From: Methylocystaceae bacterium
GTDB lineage: Bacteria; Pseudomonadota; Alphaproteobacteria; Rhizobiales; Beijerinckiaceae
Reading direction: 5' to 3'
Length of the DNA: 64,000 nucleotides
Assembly: GCA_009773555.1 (NCBI GenBank)
Contig: WSXZ01000010.1
Span: forward strand, 4,370 to 68,369
Under the pieces are notes generated by a model. It had not been told where the DNA came from and searched no databases. It was given only the letters and a program-made list of their open reading frames with translations. Shown here in pieces: positions 8,510 through 16,370 of the stretch. A program made the position numbers and the translations under genes. Position 1 is the stretch's first letter, and every line of letters begins with the position of its first letter.

Positions 8510-8794
8510 TTAGCGGCGCGGGTGATTGGCGCGCAGCAGCACGTCGTTGGCGTGCCGACGCGCCGGTAAAACGGTTCCGACGCCAGGATCGGACGTTGAG
8601 GCTTTGGTTCCGCGCTCCACCCACGCCTGCAGGTCTTCGAGGCGATAAACGACGCGGCCGCCGAGCTTGGAGTAGCGGGGGCCGGTGCCATAGGTGCGGT
8701 GCTTTTCGAGCGTGCGGCCAGAGAGACCGAGGAAGCGTGCGGCTTCGGGCGTGCGCAGGTAGCGTGGCGGGAGTTCTGCTGGTTGCGCGGACAT
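8510..8794 (-). CDS. AlpA/MerR-like helix-turn-helix protein (excisionase-type)
   Basis: This 94-residue protein has a compact HTH: PPRYLRTPEAARFLGLSGRT, then LEKHRTYGTGPRYSKLGGRVVYRLEDLQAWVERG. The form is typical of the HTH_17/AlpA group that acts as recombination directionality factor or regulator in mobile elements. It lies 17 bp upstream of repA on the same strand, so both are probably co-transcribed. It could be the excisionase of the island or a regulator of repA; the sequence alone does not decide. Confidence 0.83.
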   Translation of the reverse strand: MSAQPAELPPRYLRTPEAARFLGLSGRTLEKHRTYGTGPRYSKLGGRVVYRLEDLQAWVERGTKASTSDPGVGTVLPARRHANDVLLRANHPRR

Positions 8795-8976
8795 GGTCGA
8801 ACCCTCGAATAGCGAAGCGCGCCGCCGACAACCGACGGGCGTCGTCGATCACATTGGCGGAGAAGGTCCGGCGGGAGGGATGACGGATATATTGAGTGCG
8901 AGATTCGTCACCCTCGCAGCTGCGAGTTGTCGAGGTGCGGCGAGTAACTGAGTGGAATTGTCCGCGAGCGGATCGG

Positions 8977-9718
8977 CTATTTTATTAGAAGCTTGCGATA
9001 GCCGCCGCGCATCAGCGCAATGCTACCTTTCACAAGACGGATCGTCATGGCGCGTATCGAGGATGTCTTCCAGGGCTCACGGTTCAGTCGTTCATGACCG
9101 AATAGCTGCTCTGCAATGTCACGATAGGACGCCTTCGCGAGGTGGCCATCGAGCGCTCGGAGCATTTCTGAAAATCGCTTATCGTCGATCTTCGCCGCGC
9201 CCGGGGACGATCCGTTGACATGACGGAGAAAGCGCAAGGTTGCTGCGGAACGCGTCTGTGTCGACTTATCGACGGGAATAAGCGCTGAAAGCGCGGCGCC
9301 TGGCGCCGGAGGGCCGGGCAACCAGAGCCGATGTTCCCGGCGTCTCGCGCCAAGGATTAAATAGTCTCCATCCGACGTCGTGCGGCGCGACCGTAGGTCG
9401 GGCCAATTTTGCGGCGCGTAGACGAGCATCGAGGTAAGGGCCGGATGCGAGTCGAGCATCACAATGCTGGAGCAGCATTCGGGACGCCAGAAAATTTCCG
9501 CTTCGACGGCGTTCAGCGCTGGGTCAGCCGCGAAATCGAAGCCCCCAACACCGCTCGGGTCCATCTACGCCGGCGTCGAGCCGCGCTCGGAACTCGGGAT
9601 CGGCGTATTGCGCCTGATAGTCATCGTTGCGCCGTAGATATTCCCAGGCGTAGTCGCGCCAGTTTGTATCTCGCAAATGCGCATATGCGCCTTCTGAGCG
9701 CCAATCGCCGCTTGTCAT
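8977..9718 (-). pseudogene. DUF6499-DUF2285 regulator gene split by a one-base frameshift
   Basis: The N-terminal part starts at MTSGDWRSEGAYAHLRDTNW and runs to ERCWGLRF, then stops at 9524. The C-terminal part resumes in another frame as FAADPALNAVEAEIFWRPE and continues to the DUF2285 end (IRAMTIRLVKGSIALMRGGYRKLL). In related proteins WGLRFAADP is continuous and both parts form one polypeptide of about 250 residues. Removing one base at about 9532 restores the frame. Such proteins are thought to be DNA-binding regulators of conjugative elements. The break could be a real mutation or a sequencing error. Alternatively, two separate polypeptides may be made. Confidence 0.75.
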
Positions 9719-9763
9719 GGAAATTCTCAGGGTAGGAGTGGCTAAGCCCATGTTTGAAAGACT

Positions 9764-9789
9764 ATTTGTCGATAATTTGTCTAACAAAT
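9764..9789. promoter_or_regulatory. Candidate operator upstream of the DUF6499/DUF2285 gene
   Basis: ATTTGTC occurs twice with an 11-bp period (9764-9770 and 9775-9781), and the second copy forms a perfect dyad ATTTGT-CTA-ACAAAT (9775-9789). The site lies about 45-70 bp upstream of the start codon in an AT-rich pocket of an otherwise GC-rich region. One helical turn between copies suggests cooperative binding. The regulator is unknown. Confidence 0.4.
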
Positions 9790-9903
9790 CCCGGAACTAT
9801 GGCGTGATCGTTCTAGGCGAACGGACCCTTACATAATCTTCTCAATGGGGACCTGACCGAGCCATATCAATTTAGCGCTACAAGACTCGGCCCAAAGAAC
9901 CAT

Positions 9904-10194
9904 TCACGGCGATCCGTCGAGAAGATCCTTGTAGCCATTTATGGTCATCCATTTGGCACGCTGAAGATGCGTATCATAGGCGCGCTTCGCGCGCTCCGGC
10001 TCGCGGGCGGGATCGATTCCCAGGACGATTTTCGAAACCTCCTCCCAGGCGGCCCCTTCCTTAGCGGCGTCTAGCAATCGCAGATAAATGATCGAATGTG
10101 CGCGGTCGTAGTCGACCACGTGGTTGTCAGTGGGCGCGACGTCGGCGATTGAGCTGGCTTTGGTGTGCGGCACGGTTTCCGATTCCGGGAACAT
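9904..10194 (-). CDS. DUF2285 domain-containing protein
   Basis: This 96-residue protein carries the short DUF2285 pattern DYDRAHSIIYLRLLDA, then AAWEEVSKIVLGIDPAREPERA and LQRAKWMTINGYKDLL. The family is found almost only in integrative elements of Proteobacteria and is predicted to bind DNA. It is divergently arranged with the XRE regulator, sharing a 110-bp AT-rich spacer that contains ACTATAGT (10259-10266). It is complete, unlike the neighbouring longer family member. Confidence 0.82.
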   Translation of the reverse strand: MFPESETVPHTKASSIADVAPTDNHVVDYDRAHSIIYLRLLDAAKEGAAWEEVSKIVLGIDPAREPERAKRAYDTHLQRAKWMTINGYKDLLDGSP

Positions 10195-10305
10195 TGGATG
10201 TTTACTCTAGCCAATCTTTCCCGCGATCGTCTCGCGCGAAATTACGGCGTAAAAACATACTATAGTGGATAAACCTCATAGTGTGTGTCGGTCCAGCCTT
10301 TCCGC

Positions 10306-10650
10306 ATGGATATGCGGAGGCTGGTCGGAAGAAACGTGCGAAGAATCAGGCTCGAGAAAGGCCTGACGCAAGAGAAGTTTGCCGAACAGTCGGGATTTAC
10401 CCAGCAATATGTGAGCGGCCTTGAGCGCGGTCTCCGAAATCCAACGATCGTGAGCCTCTATGAAATCGCGCTTGCGCTAGGCGTCGATCATGTCGCCTTG
10501 ATCACCCCTGATGACGATGCGCGCGAAGAAGAGGCCCGACGCCTCGAAGGGAAAGCGCGCGGGCGGTCGAAAGGTAGCGCGAAGCGACGGGAGTCAAGGG
10601 CTCCAAAGAAAACAGCGCGAGCAAGTGGAAAATCATGCGCCAAAGCGTGA
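10306..10650 (+). CDS. XRE-family helix-turn-helix transcriptional regulator
   Basis: This 114-residue protein starts MDMRRLVGRNVRRIRLEKGL. The HTH_3 fold covers about residues 5-65, with recognition helix region FTQQYVSGLERGLRNPTIVSLYEIALALGV. A strongly basic tail (RRLEGKARGRSKGSAKRR onward) follows. It is the only plus-strand backbone gene of the island and faces the DUF2285 gene, as expected for a regulator controlling a divergent promoter. A GTG at 10285 would add seven residues. I preferred the ATG because homologues usually begin close to MRRLVG. Confidence 0.85.
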   Translation: MDMRRLVGRNVRRIRLEKGLTQEKFAEQSGFTQQYVSGLERGLRNPTIVSLYEIALALGVDHVALITPDDDAREEEARRLEGKARGRSKGSAKRRESRAPKKTARASGKSCAKA

Positions 10651-10670
10651 CTTATCCGAAAGGGAAGGAC

Positions 10671-10698
10671 TGCCCCGCCCGATTTCTCAGGCGGGGCA
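10671..10698. terminator. Convergent hairpin between XRE and DUF736 genes
   Basis: TGCCCCGCC (10671-10679) pairs perfectly with GGCGGGGCA (10690-10698) around a 10-base loop. It sits between two convergent stop codons. There is no strong T tract on either side, so termination efficiency is uncertain. Confidence 0.55.
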
Positions 10699-10705
10699 TT
10701 GGCGT

Positions 10706-11029
10706 TCAGTCTCCATTCGGCTTCCGCCCCCGCGACCAGATCAGCGAGTGGCCGTCGCCATCCTCGTCGTCGAAGAGATTGGCGTAAATCGGCGCCGTGA
10801 AGCTCGGATCGTCGAGCTTGACCGAGAGATAGTCGCGACCCTCGTTCGAGCGCTTGGACCAGGCGGCGCCGATTTCTGCACGGCCGACGAAGACTCGATG
10901 ACTCGGGGCGTTGTCGTTGGCACGGTTGGCCTCGGGGACGATGCGGACGCCTTTGGCCTGGACGCTGAGCGTCACGATTTCGCCGAGGAATTCGTTGCCG
11001 GACTTCTTGAAAGAGCCGATGTTCGCCAT
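10706..11029 (-). CDS. DUF736 family protein
   Basis: This 107-residue protein begins MANIGSFKKSGNEFLGEIVT and contains ANDNAPSHRVFVGRAEIGAAW, then DYLSVKLDDPSFTAPIYANLF. This is the DUF736 signature of small single-domain proteins in alphaproteobacterial conjugative elements. The function is unknown, and the compact beta-rich pattern resembles nucleic-acid-binding folds. AAGGAG lies 9 bp before the chosen ATG. The gene is preceded by about 1 kb without a recognisable gene, so it probably has its own promoter. Confidence 0.88.
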   Translation of the reverse strand: MANIGSFKKSGNEFLGEIVTLSVQAKGVRIVPEANRANDNAPSHRVFVGRAEIGAAWSKRSNEGRDYLSVKLDDPSFTAPIYANLFDDEDGDGHSLIWSRGRKPNGD

Positions 11030-12019
11030 TGTAAGTCTCCTTAGGTTCTGCTGTCTTCGAGCCCGCGACCATCGCGGCCTCGATGGCGCTTCGCAGCCGA
11101 AGGCGACTCGTCGACGCACCCGCAGGGCCGCAGCGAAGCGGAGCACGGCATGGGCGCGGCTTTCTTGCTTCGCGAGGAATGACGCCGCAGGCGTCAGGGG
11201 AAGAAAGTTGCGCCTATGCTGTTGCGGCTATGGCGATCGAGGCGCAGCCGGTCTTCGGCCAGATGAAGCCATAAGAGAGGTCGTGATGGTCGTAGCTGGC
11301 CAGACAGCAACCTCTAGGAATGACTTCGCCAACGAGAGGGCAAAAGCACAAGACCGGCAGAATTCAAAGCGAGGGAAAAGAAGTAACAGCGCGCGAAAAG
11401 GCGGGGGCGTCAGGAAAGGGTCGCCTCGAACTTATCTGCCGGGAAGAAGGGACAAGGCGGCCGGCGAGTGGAATCGCACCGCCAAGGTGCTTACATGCGC
11501 GCAGCGACTGGCCCGCGCCTTGTAAGAACCGCCTCAGAGTTGTTAGCGAACACCATTCTACCTCGATGGAACATGTAATCGCTGGACGTATGCTATTCGC
11601 GAGCTGGTCGCAGCGATCAAGAAAAAGGGTGAATGCCGTAGTTCTGCCCTTCAATTCGTACGTTCTGCACTTCGACCGATACGTGACCACGCTAGCGTCC
11701 CCGAGGCGGTTGCGCCAACGACTGCAAATGCGTGCCGCCATACAGAAGGCGTCGCCGTTAAACGCGACAGCCCAAGAGCGGGATGGGAGCCGCCGATAAT
11801 GGCTAGCATTTGTGTAATTAGATGCGTTGAGCGTTCGACTCAGCTGGGAGCTCGTGGCCGCGAAAATTCGCTTCGACAGATCGAGCAAAAGAGCGGCAGC
11901 GATTACGCCGACCAGTAAAACGCATATCCCGCCTGCACAGTTTTCCCCTGGACCGCTGATGCAAAATGATTTGAGCTTCAATCCGGGATGGCCGCTTGGC
12001 ACGGCGCGCATGCGCCGAA
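11030..12019. other. About 1 kb without a recognisable gene
   Basis: The stretch contains open frames on both strands, but none has a convincing start, codon bias or family pattern. A minus-strand frame includes one hydrophobic segment (GGICVLLVGVIAAALLLDL, around 11900-11960), which could encode a small membrane peptide. A basic plus-strand frame from 11286 (MVVAGQTATSRNDF) to 11525 is also possible. Base composition is mixed and more AT-rich than the flanks, which suggests a site of past insertion or decay. Confidence 0.4.
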
Positions 12020-12048
12020 AAAAGCCTCGCCTTCTTAGCGGGGCTTTT
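12020..12048 (-). terminator. Rho-independent terminator
   Basis: AAAAGCCTCGC (12020-12030) pairs with GCGGGGCTTTT (12038-12048) around a seven-base loop, with A and T tracts on the outside. It lies 18 bp past the stop of the CsbD-like gene and could act in both directions. Confidence 0.8.
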
Positions 12049-12066
12049 CGTAAGGGCGCGCGACTT

Positions 12067-12453
12067 TCAGTTACGTGACACCCAAGTATCAACTTCTTTC
12101 TTTGCTTCCTCCTGCGTGTATCCATATTTCTGCTGAAGCATCCCTTCCAAACTTTCCCGTTTGCCGTTGATCTGGACAAGCTCGTCATCCGTGAGACGAC
12201 CCCATTGCTCTTTGACCTTACCTGAAAACTGTTTCCAGCCTCCGGAGATAACACTCCAATTGGGGATGGACTGGCGCACGGCGGGCTCCCGGCCTTGGGA
12301 AGCGCGATCCGGCTCCTGGGGAGTGTAACCCGGCATGCCAACGACATTGGGCGGCGCCCATTTTTGCGTATCGGCGGCGAAGCACGCCGTGCTGAAGGCA
12401 AAGGCGGTGCCGATAGCTAAAAGCGCGCCACGAGGAACATGAGTTAGCGACAT
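12067..12453 (-). CDS. Exported CsbD-like protein
   Basis: This 128-residue protein has an N-terminal signal peptide (about residues 8-27, ending FSTACFAAD). A proline-rich linker and a CsbD-like segment follow: WKQFSGKVKEQWGRLTDDEL, then VQINGKRESLEGMLQQKYGYTQEEAKKEVDTW. CsbD proteins are small stress-associated helical proteins of unknown mechanism, usually cytoplasmic; this one appears exported. A strong terminator follows. It is not part of the usual conjugative backbone, so it is probably cargo. Confidence 0.75.
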   Translation of the reverse strand: MSLTHVPRGALLAIGTAFAFSTACFAADTQKWAPPNVVGMPGYTPQEPDRASQGREPAVRQSIPNWSVISGGWKQFSGKVKEQWGRLTDDELVQINGKRESLEGMLQQKYGYTQEEAKKEVDTWVSRN

Positions 12454-12607
12454 AATGGTTCTCCCTAGCTGACCGAGTGTAAACCACTTGGAATTTAAAA
12501 TTGTTCCGTCCAGGCTCGCCGATCTGAGGCCGGGGAAACCCGAGGATGAGTTGCAAGAGTTGCTGTATCTTCGCGTCTACTGGTCTGGCGTGGGGACTTC
12601 GGAATAG

Positions 12608-12796
12608 TCACTTATCGTTTGGATTGAACATTCTTGCGTTCAGCATCCTCAAAAGCCCTTGCATCTCTTCCGTTAGCGGCTCGTTCGGGGCGTTTGAAAA
12701 GTTTTCCTTAAGAAAAATTCCTATCGAGATCAACTGGGTCAGATTGTCTGTTATTAGTTTAGCCTGAGCCTGTTCTTGTTTTTCGTTGCGACGCAT
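12608..12796 (-). CDS. Small hypothetical protein
   Basis: This 62-residue protein (MRRNEKQEQAQAKLITDNLT at the start, LRMLNARMFNPNDK at the end) has a clear GGAGG about 8 bp before the ATG. It is predicted to be helical and amphipathic, with no membrane segment. Its region has lower GC content than the island backbone, suggesting separate acquisition. A longer in-frame start 75 bp upstream (MEININEEHIW) is possible. No family is recognised. Confidence 0.5.
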   Translation of the reverse strand: MRRNEKQEQAQAKLITDNLTQLISIGIFLKENFSNAPNEPLTEEMQGLLRMLNARMFNPNDK

Positions 12797-12988
12797 GAGA
12801 ATTCCCTCCGCGTTCGAAACGTAAGAACGCCCACAAATCCAAATATGTTCTTCATTTATATTTATCTCCATAGCAATAGCAGCGCAGAAGTTCCGCAATA
12901 AGATATTTTCTTCATAACGAAGGCCTAGGCAGCGAGCGTGACGGGTGTTGCACGCCGATGCCCCCGACCGCCCCAAATCCAACAGAAA

Positions 12989-13014
12989 AGGCCTCGCCGA
13001 GAATGGCGAGGCCT
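12989..13014 (-). terminator. Hairpin with T tract on the minus strand
   Basis: AGGCCTCGCC (12989-12998) pairs perfectly with GGCGAGGCCT (13005-13014) around GAGAAT. Read on the minus strand the stem is followed by TTTT. The core GCCTCGCC is also found in the terminator at 12020, so the two may be copies of one terminator type. Confidence 0.6.
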
Positions 13015-13273
13015 ATGCCAGGGGAAATTGGTATCGCTCAACATAGTAGTATTGCGCTGTCTGCGCCTGTGCGTCAACGGCGCTATTCTAAATTCTCACG
13101 CATTTTTCTTATGTTATCGACCGCGGTTTGCGTGACGCGCGACGTCGCGTTTTTTGCGCAGGATCTGCTGTGTGTGCCCGCGCATACCGCCGCAGAATGG
13201 ATATGCGCCACTGTCGGCCATGATGTCATGCGCTCCAAGGGAGCTTGACGGAATTAGCGAGCAGGCATTCGCC

Positions 13274-13528
13274 ATGAAAAAACACAAAGATCCTGTTCTA
13301 GTTGGAACCTGGACTTTCGAAGCAATTCAAAAGTTTGCCGGCGCGGCGACGGGGGGAGAGGCTGCGTCAATGCGGGAAGCATTCAAGCGCCAGGCCGAGT
13401 CCTTTCGGCGTAACGGCGACGACGGCCGCGCCGCATTTTGGGAGGCGCTGTCCAATAGGATTGCCGACGCGGCTGACCGATCAGGCCGGCAAGCGGGCGA
13501 AGTTCTTCCCACGACCGATGCGACGTGA
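13274..13528 (+). CDS. Hypothetical protein
   Basis: This 84-residue protein starts MKKHKDPVLVGTWTFEAIQK and continues FAGAATGGEAASMREAFKRQAESFRRNGDDGRAAFWEAL. It has no signal peptide or membrane helix and is predicted to be mostly helical. The start was chosen at the first ATG that begins the well-behaved part of the frame; upstream residues look non-coding. It lies in the cargo-like stretch of the island. No family is recognised. Confidence 0.45.
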   Translation: MKKHKDPVLVGTWTFEAIQKFAGAATGGEAASMREAFKRQAESFRRNGDDGRAAFWEALSNRIADAADRSGRQAGEVLPTTDAT

Positions 13529-13698
13529 AGCGTCCCCCATAGTCAGGACGATAGCGCCAAAAGCCACACAAAGCCGAAAAAATCACGCGAGCGCACGTCC
13601 GCACAGGGATGCTCGATTTGCTCGAGCAGCAGCGAGCGTGAAGCTGAAAAGCCCGCGGACGTGAACCGCTGGCGGTGATCGCGGCGGAGAAAACAGTC

Positions 13699-14052
13699 AT
13701 GAATTTTTACGTTTTCCTGGCCCCAAGCCATCAGTCGGCGACGGTTCACAAAGGATCTTGTCCTCACTGCAATGAAGGCAGGGGCCAGCGAAGGCCGGGA
13801 CTAAAAGCAAATCTCACTACGGAATGGCTTGGCCCACATCTAGATAGCAAAAAAGCGTTTGCAATCGCTCGCGGATCCGGCGTCAAGAATGTCACGCAGT
13901 TTAGGAAACTACGGCGTTCCAAGTGCCCATCATCAGGCATGTCCCGCCTTCAACATTCGCTCGCACTGCGGCGTAGGCGGAGTCCAAGCGTCGCCGCGCA
14001 GCTGCCATCAACTAGCGCTGGCGCGGTTAGTGGCGCTTCCTTGCTTCGCTAA
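13699..14052 (+). CDS. Small HxxxC-x2-C protein, probably with a disturbed 3' end
   Basis: The first 70 residues (MNFYVFLAPSHQSATVHKGS, then CPHCNEGRGQ and EWLGPHLDSKKAFAIARGSGVKNVTQF) look like a compact domain with a histidine and two cysteines that could bind a metal. After about residue 72 the sequence becomes arginine-rich and non-conserved-looking. A +1 frame reads NYGVPSAHHQACPAFN instead, so a frameshift near 13910 is possible. The last 26 bases overlap a small minus-strand gene. No function can be assigned. Confidence 0.4.
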   Translation: MNFYVFLAPSHQSATVHKGSCPHCNEGRGQRRPGLKANLTTEWLGPHLDSKKAFAIARGSGVKNVTQFRKLRRSKCPSSGMSRLQHSLALRRRRSPSVAAQLPSTSAGAVSGASLLR

Positions 14053-14206
14053 TTAATTCTCGAAGCTGCTTCTTCAGCGCTGGTCCGTTGATTTGACGTC
14101 CTAGAAGCAGACTTCGATTCCAGATGAAACGCTCGCTGTCTGACGGTCTGGCGATCAAGAGCCGGTCGCGTGATGCGGATAGCTCATAGGTTTCAATCCT
14201 CTGCAT
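14027..14206 (-). CDS. Short hypothetical protein downstream of the DUF2493 gene
   Basis: This 59-residue frame starts MQRIETYELSASRDRLLIAR and ends LKKQLRELISEARKRH. It begins 21 bp after the DUF2493 stop on the same strand and is probably the last gene of that operon. Its balanced amino-acid composition and predicted beta-then-helix pattern look coding. No strong ribosome-binding site is visible. No family is recognised. Confidence 0.5.
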   Translation of the reverse strand: MQRIETYELSASRDRLLIARPSDSERFIWNRSLLLGRQINGPALKKQLRELISEARKRH

Positions 14207-14227
14207 GGCGTGAGTTGTGACGCGCGC

Positions 14228-15166
14228 TCACGCGCCGCCGTCGATGAATTTCCATACCGGGATGCCGAGCATTCGCGCCTTATCGGCGAGATTGGCGGAG
14301 ATGCCTGACCCGGGAAAGACGATGACGCCGATTGGCAGCGTCGCCAGCATGTGGTCGTTTCGCTTGAACGGCGCAGCCTTGGCGTGACGCTTCCAGTCGG
14401 GTTTGAAGATGATCTGCGGAACCGCGCGGTTCTCGGCCCAGCAGGCGGCGATGCGTTCGGCGCCCTTAGGCGATCCGCCGTGCAATAGCGCCATATAGGG
14501 ATGTTTCGCGAGAGCCTTGTCGAGACGATCCCAGATTGCCCGATGATCGTTGAAATCGAGTCCGCCGGTAAAGGCTATTTTTGGACCGGGGGGAAGAAGT
14601 GCGTCGGAATCGGCGCGACGTTTGGCGGCGATAAAATCACGACTGTCTATCATTGCGGAGGTCAAAGCGCGGTGATTGACTCTGGAACCCGACCGGGGTC
14701 GCCAAGCTGATCCGGTATGGCGCTCGAATTGATCGGCGGCCTCGTCGCGGAAAAGCTCCATGCTGTCGCGGCGCTCGATGAGCGTGATGCCTTCGGCAAT
14801 CAGACGCTCCAATTCGACAGAGCGGATTTCGGAGCCGTCCTGCTCTTTCTGGCTGCGCTTCTGGGCGACTTCATTGTCGTCGAGCAAGCGTTCGGTCCGC
14901 TGCACGGCGCGGTGAAAGAGATTGACCGTCGACCAGAGCAGTTCCTCGAGATCCGGCTCGAGCCTTGTATCGGACAGCGTCGAGACTAGCGCATCGAACA
15001 TGTCCGCGACCGCGCCGGCGATAGACTGCGCTTCCGGCAATTGCCGAGGGTCGGGTTCGCCCTCGAAGGGACGAAAGCCATAGAGCTGCAACTCGGTGAG
15101 AACGCGATCGGTCGGAGAGGTCGCGAGGGGTGAAGCCGGTCGTGTCTCATTTGAATGGATTGTCAT
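14228..15166 (-). CDS. DUF2493 (SLOG-like) domain protein of mobile elements
   Basis: This 312-residue protein has a helical, charged N-terminal half and a C-terminal Rossmann-like DUF2493 domain (about residues 190-310). The domain carries KIAFTGGLDFNDHRAIWDRL, ALLHGGSPKGAERIAACWA and PIGVIVFPGSGISANLADKA. The glycine-rich loops are typical of SLOG nucleotide-binding domains. Proteins like this are common in these elements and may sense or act on nucleotides or DNA, but no activity is established for this one. It lies 72 bp downstream of the Toprim gene on the same strand. Confidence 0.83.
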   Translation of the reverse strand: MTIHSNETRPASPLATSPTDRVLTELQLYGFRPFEGEPDPRQLPEAQSIAGAVADMFDALVSTLSDTRLEPDLEELLWSTVNLFHRAVQRTERLLDDNEVAQKRSQKEQDGSEIRSVELERLIAEGITLIERRDSMELFRDEAADQFERHTGSAWRPRSGSRVNHRALTSAMIDSRDFIAAKRRADSDALLPPGPKIAFTGGLDFNDHRAIWDRLDKALAKHPYMALLHGGSPKGAERIAACWAENRAVPQIIFKPDWKRHAKAAPFKRNDHMLATLPIGVIVFPGSGISANLADKARMLGIPVWKFIDGGA

Positions 15167-15238
15167 GGCGCGGCCCTTTCGGCGATCAGGATCGCCACGA
15201 GCAATTCGTCGATTGCGCCGTCCGGATTGGACCGTCGA

Positions 15239-16315
15239 TCAACCGACCGCGCTGTGCGTTGACATTCGTGGGATGAAGCGAACGACATCTTCAGGAGCGA
15301 GCTGCGTTCGCAGCGCCGCAAGAAGTTCGGCGATACCGAGAAGGCGGAGATCGTCGTTGAAGTCGGCGAGCATCGGCGACAGGACGATCGTCTCAATGCC
15401 GGCTGATGAAGCGCGTTGCGCGAGTTGGTCCGTCGCTTCGTCTCCGGCGGCGTCATCGTCACGTGCGATGTAGAGGCGACGCAAAGTCGGCGGGAGCGAC
15501 AGGGCCGCCAGATTGCTGGCGGAGAGCGCCGCGATCATAGGCAGGCGCGGTAGTGCACACCGAAGCGACATTATGGTCTCGACGCCTTCGCCGGCCGCCA
15601 TAGTGTCTTCGACGGATCCGAACCTGACGCCATGACCGCGCAGCCGGCCCATGGCCCGCCTCGGCGTTTCGATCGCTGCTTTGTCCTGGCCAGACGGATC
15701 GAGCCACGTGCGCTGAGCGCCGACGATGTCGCCTGAGGCGCCGGTGATAGCCGCGATCAGCGCCGGAAAGGTCTGCGTCGGCGCGTGCCGATCGGGGCGG
15801 TAGTAGCAGCGCGGATGAAAGCGAAGCGAGCTCGTTTCCAGAAAGCCCGTGATGCCGCGATGTCTGAGATAGGCTTCCGCCAGCGTGCTCGCGACCGGGT
15901 ACGACATATGGAACAATCGGCGCGCCGACTCGGGAGAGCCGGTCGGAGAGAGCGAAGTAGGGTTTGTCGACATGGGTGCTGGGTGGCATCGCGGGCTGTT
16001 CAACAAGCGCCGCGCCTCGTCGAGCACGTCGCCGAAATTGCTCAAATTGCATCGGATGCGGATGACGTCGAGCAAATCGCCGTGCTCGCCCGTCGCCGCA
16101 TCCACCCATTTGCCGGCGGCAGTTCTTCCATATGCGTCGCCTTTCAGGCGCACAAAAAGCGAGCGGCCCGGCGTATTGTTGATGTCGCCGACGAGCCAAT
16201 AGCCGCCCGAGCGACGACCGTTCGATAAATACCGGCGGCAGATCGCCTCAGCCTCTTGCGCGAGGCGGCGGGCCAGTTCCGAGGCGACCGAGCTCGACAC
16301 TGATTCATCCTCCAA
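15239..16315 (-). CDS. Toprim domain-containing protein (DUF7146 type)
   Basis: The 358-residue protein has an N-terminal primase-like region (RYLSNGRRSGGYWLVGDINN, then GDLLDVIRIRCNLSNFGDVLDEARRLL). A central segment with FHPRCYYR and a C-terminal Toprim domain follow. The Toprim acidic motif is in RRLYIARDDDAAGDEATDQL (about residues 280-300), and the preceding glutamate is in AAGEGVETIMSL. It is probably a primase-like enzyme used during element replication or transfer. The usual zinc-finger CHC2 module is not evident. It starts just after a terminator that follows the ParB-like gene, so it may have its own promoter. Confidence 0.85.
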   Translation of the reverse strand: MEDESVSSSVASELARRLAQEAEAICRRYLSNGRRSGGYWLVGDINNTPGRSLFVRLKGDAYGRTAAGKWVDAATGEHGDLLDVIRIRCNLSNFGDVLDEARRLLNSPRCHPAPMSTNPTSLSPTGSPESARRLFHMSYPVASTLAEAYLRHRGITGFLETSSLRFHPRCYYRPDRHAPTQTFPALIAAITGASGDIVGAQRTWLDPSGQDKAAIETPRRAMGRLRGHGVRFGSVEDTMAAGEGVETIMSLRCALPRLPMIAALSASNLAALSLPPTLRRLYIARDDDAAGDEATDQLAQRASSAGIETIVLSPMLADFNDDLRLLGIAELLAALRTQLAPEDVVRFIPRMSTHSAVG

Positions 16316-16321
16316 GAAAAA

Positions 16322-16349
16322 AGGGGCCCGCCATCTCTGGCGAGCCCCT
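16322..16349 (-). terminator. Rho-independent terminator after the ParB-like gene
   Basis: A 12-bp stem with one mismatch (16322-16333 against 16338-16349, tetraloop TCTC) is followed on the minus strand by a run of T. It lies 21 bp past the ParB-like stop and directly before the Toprim start codon. Confidence 0.8.
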
Positions 16350-16370
16350 CGCTATCGGCCTCGGGGAGGT

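Noticed and set aside
11364-12401. A 345-codon minus-strand open frame across the 1-kb gap
   Set aside because: It overlaps the CsbD-like gene and its terminator in another frame, is rich in Arg/Ser/Pro and has no domain pattern; only one hydrophobic segment was worth noting.
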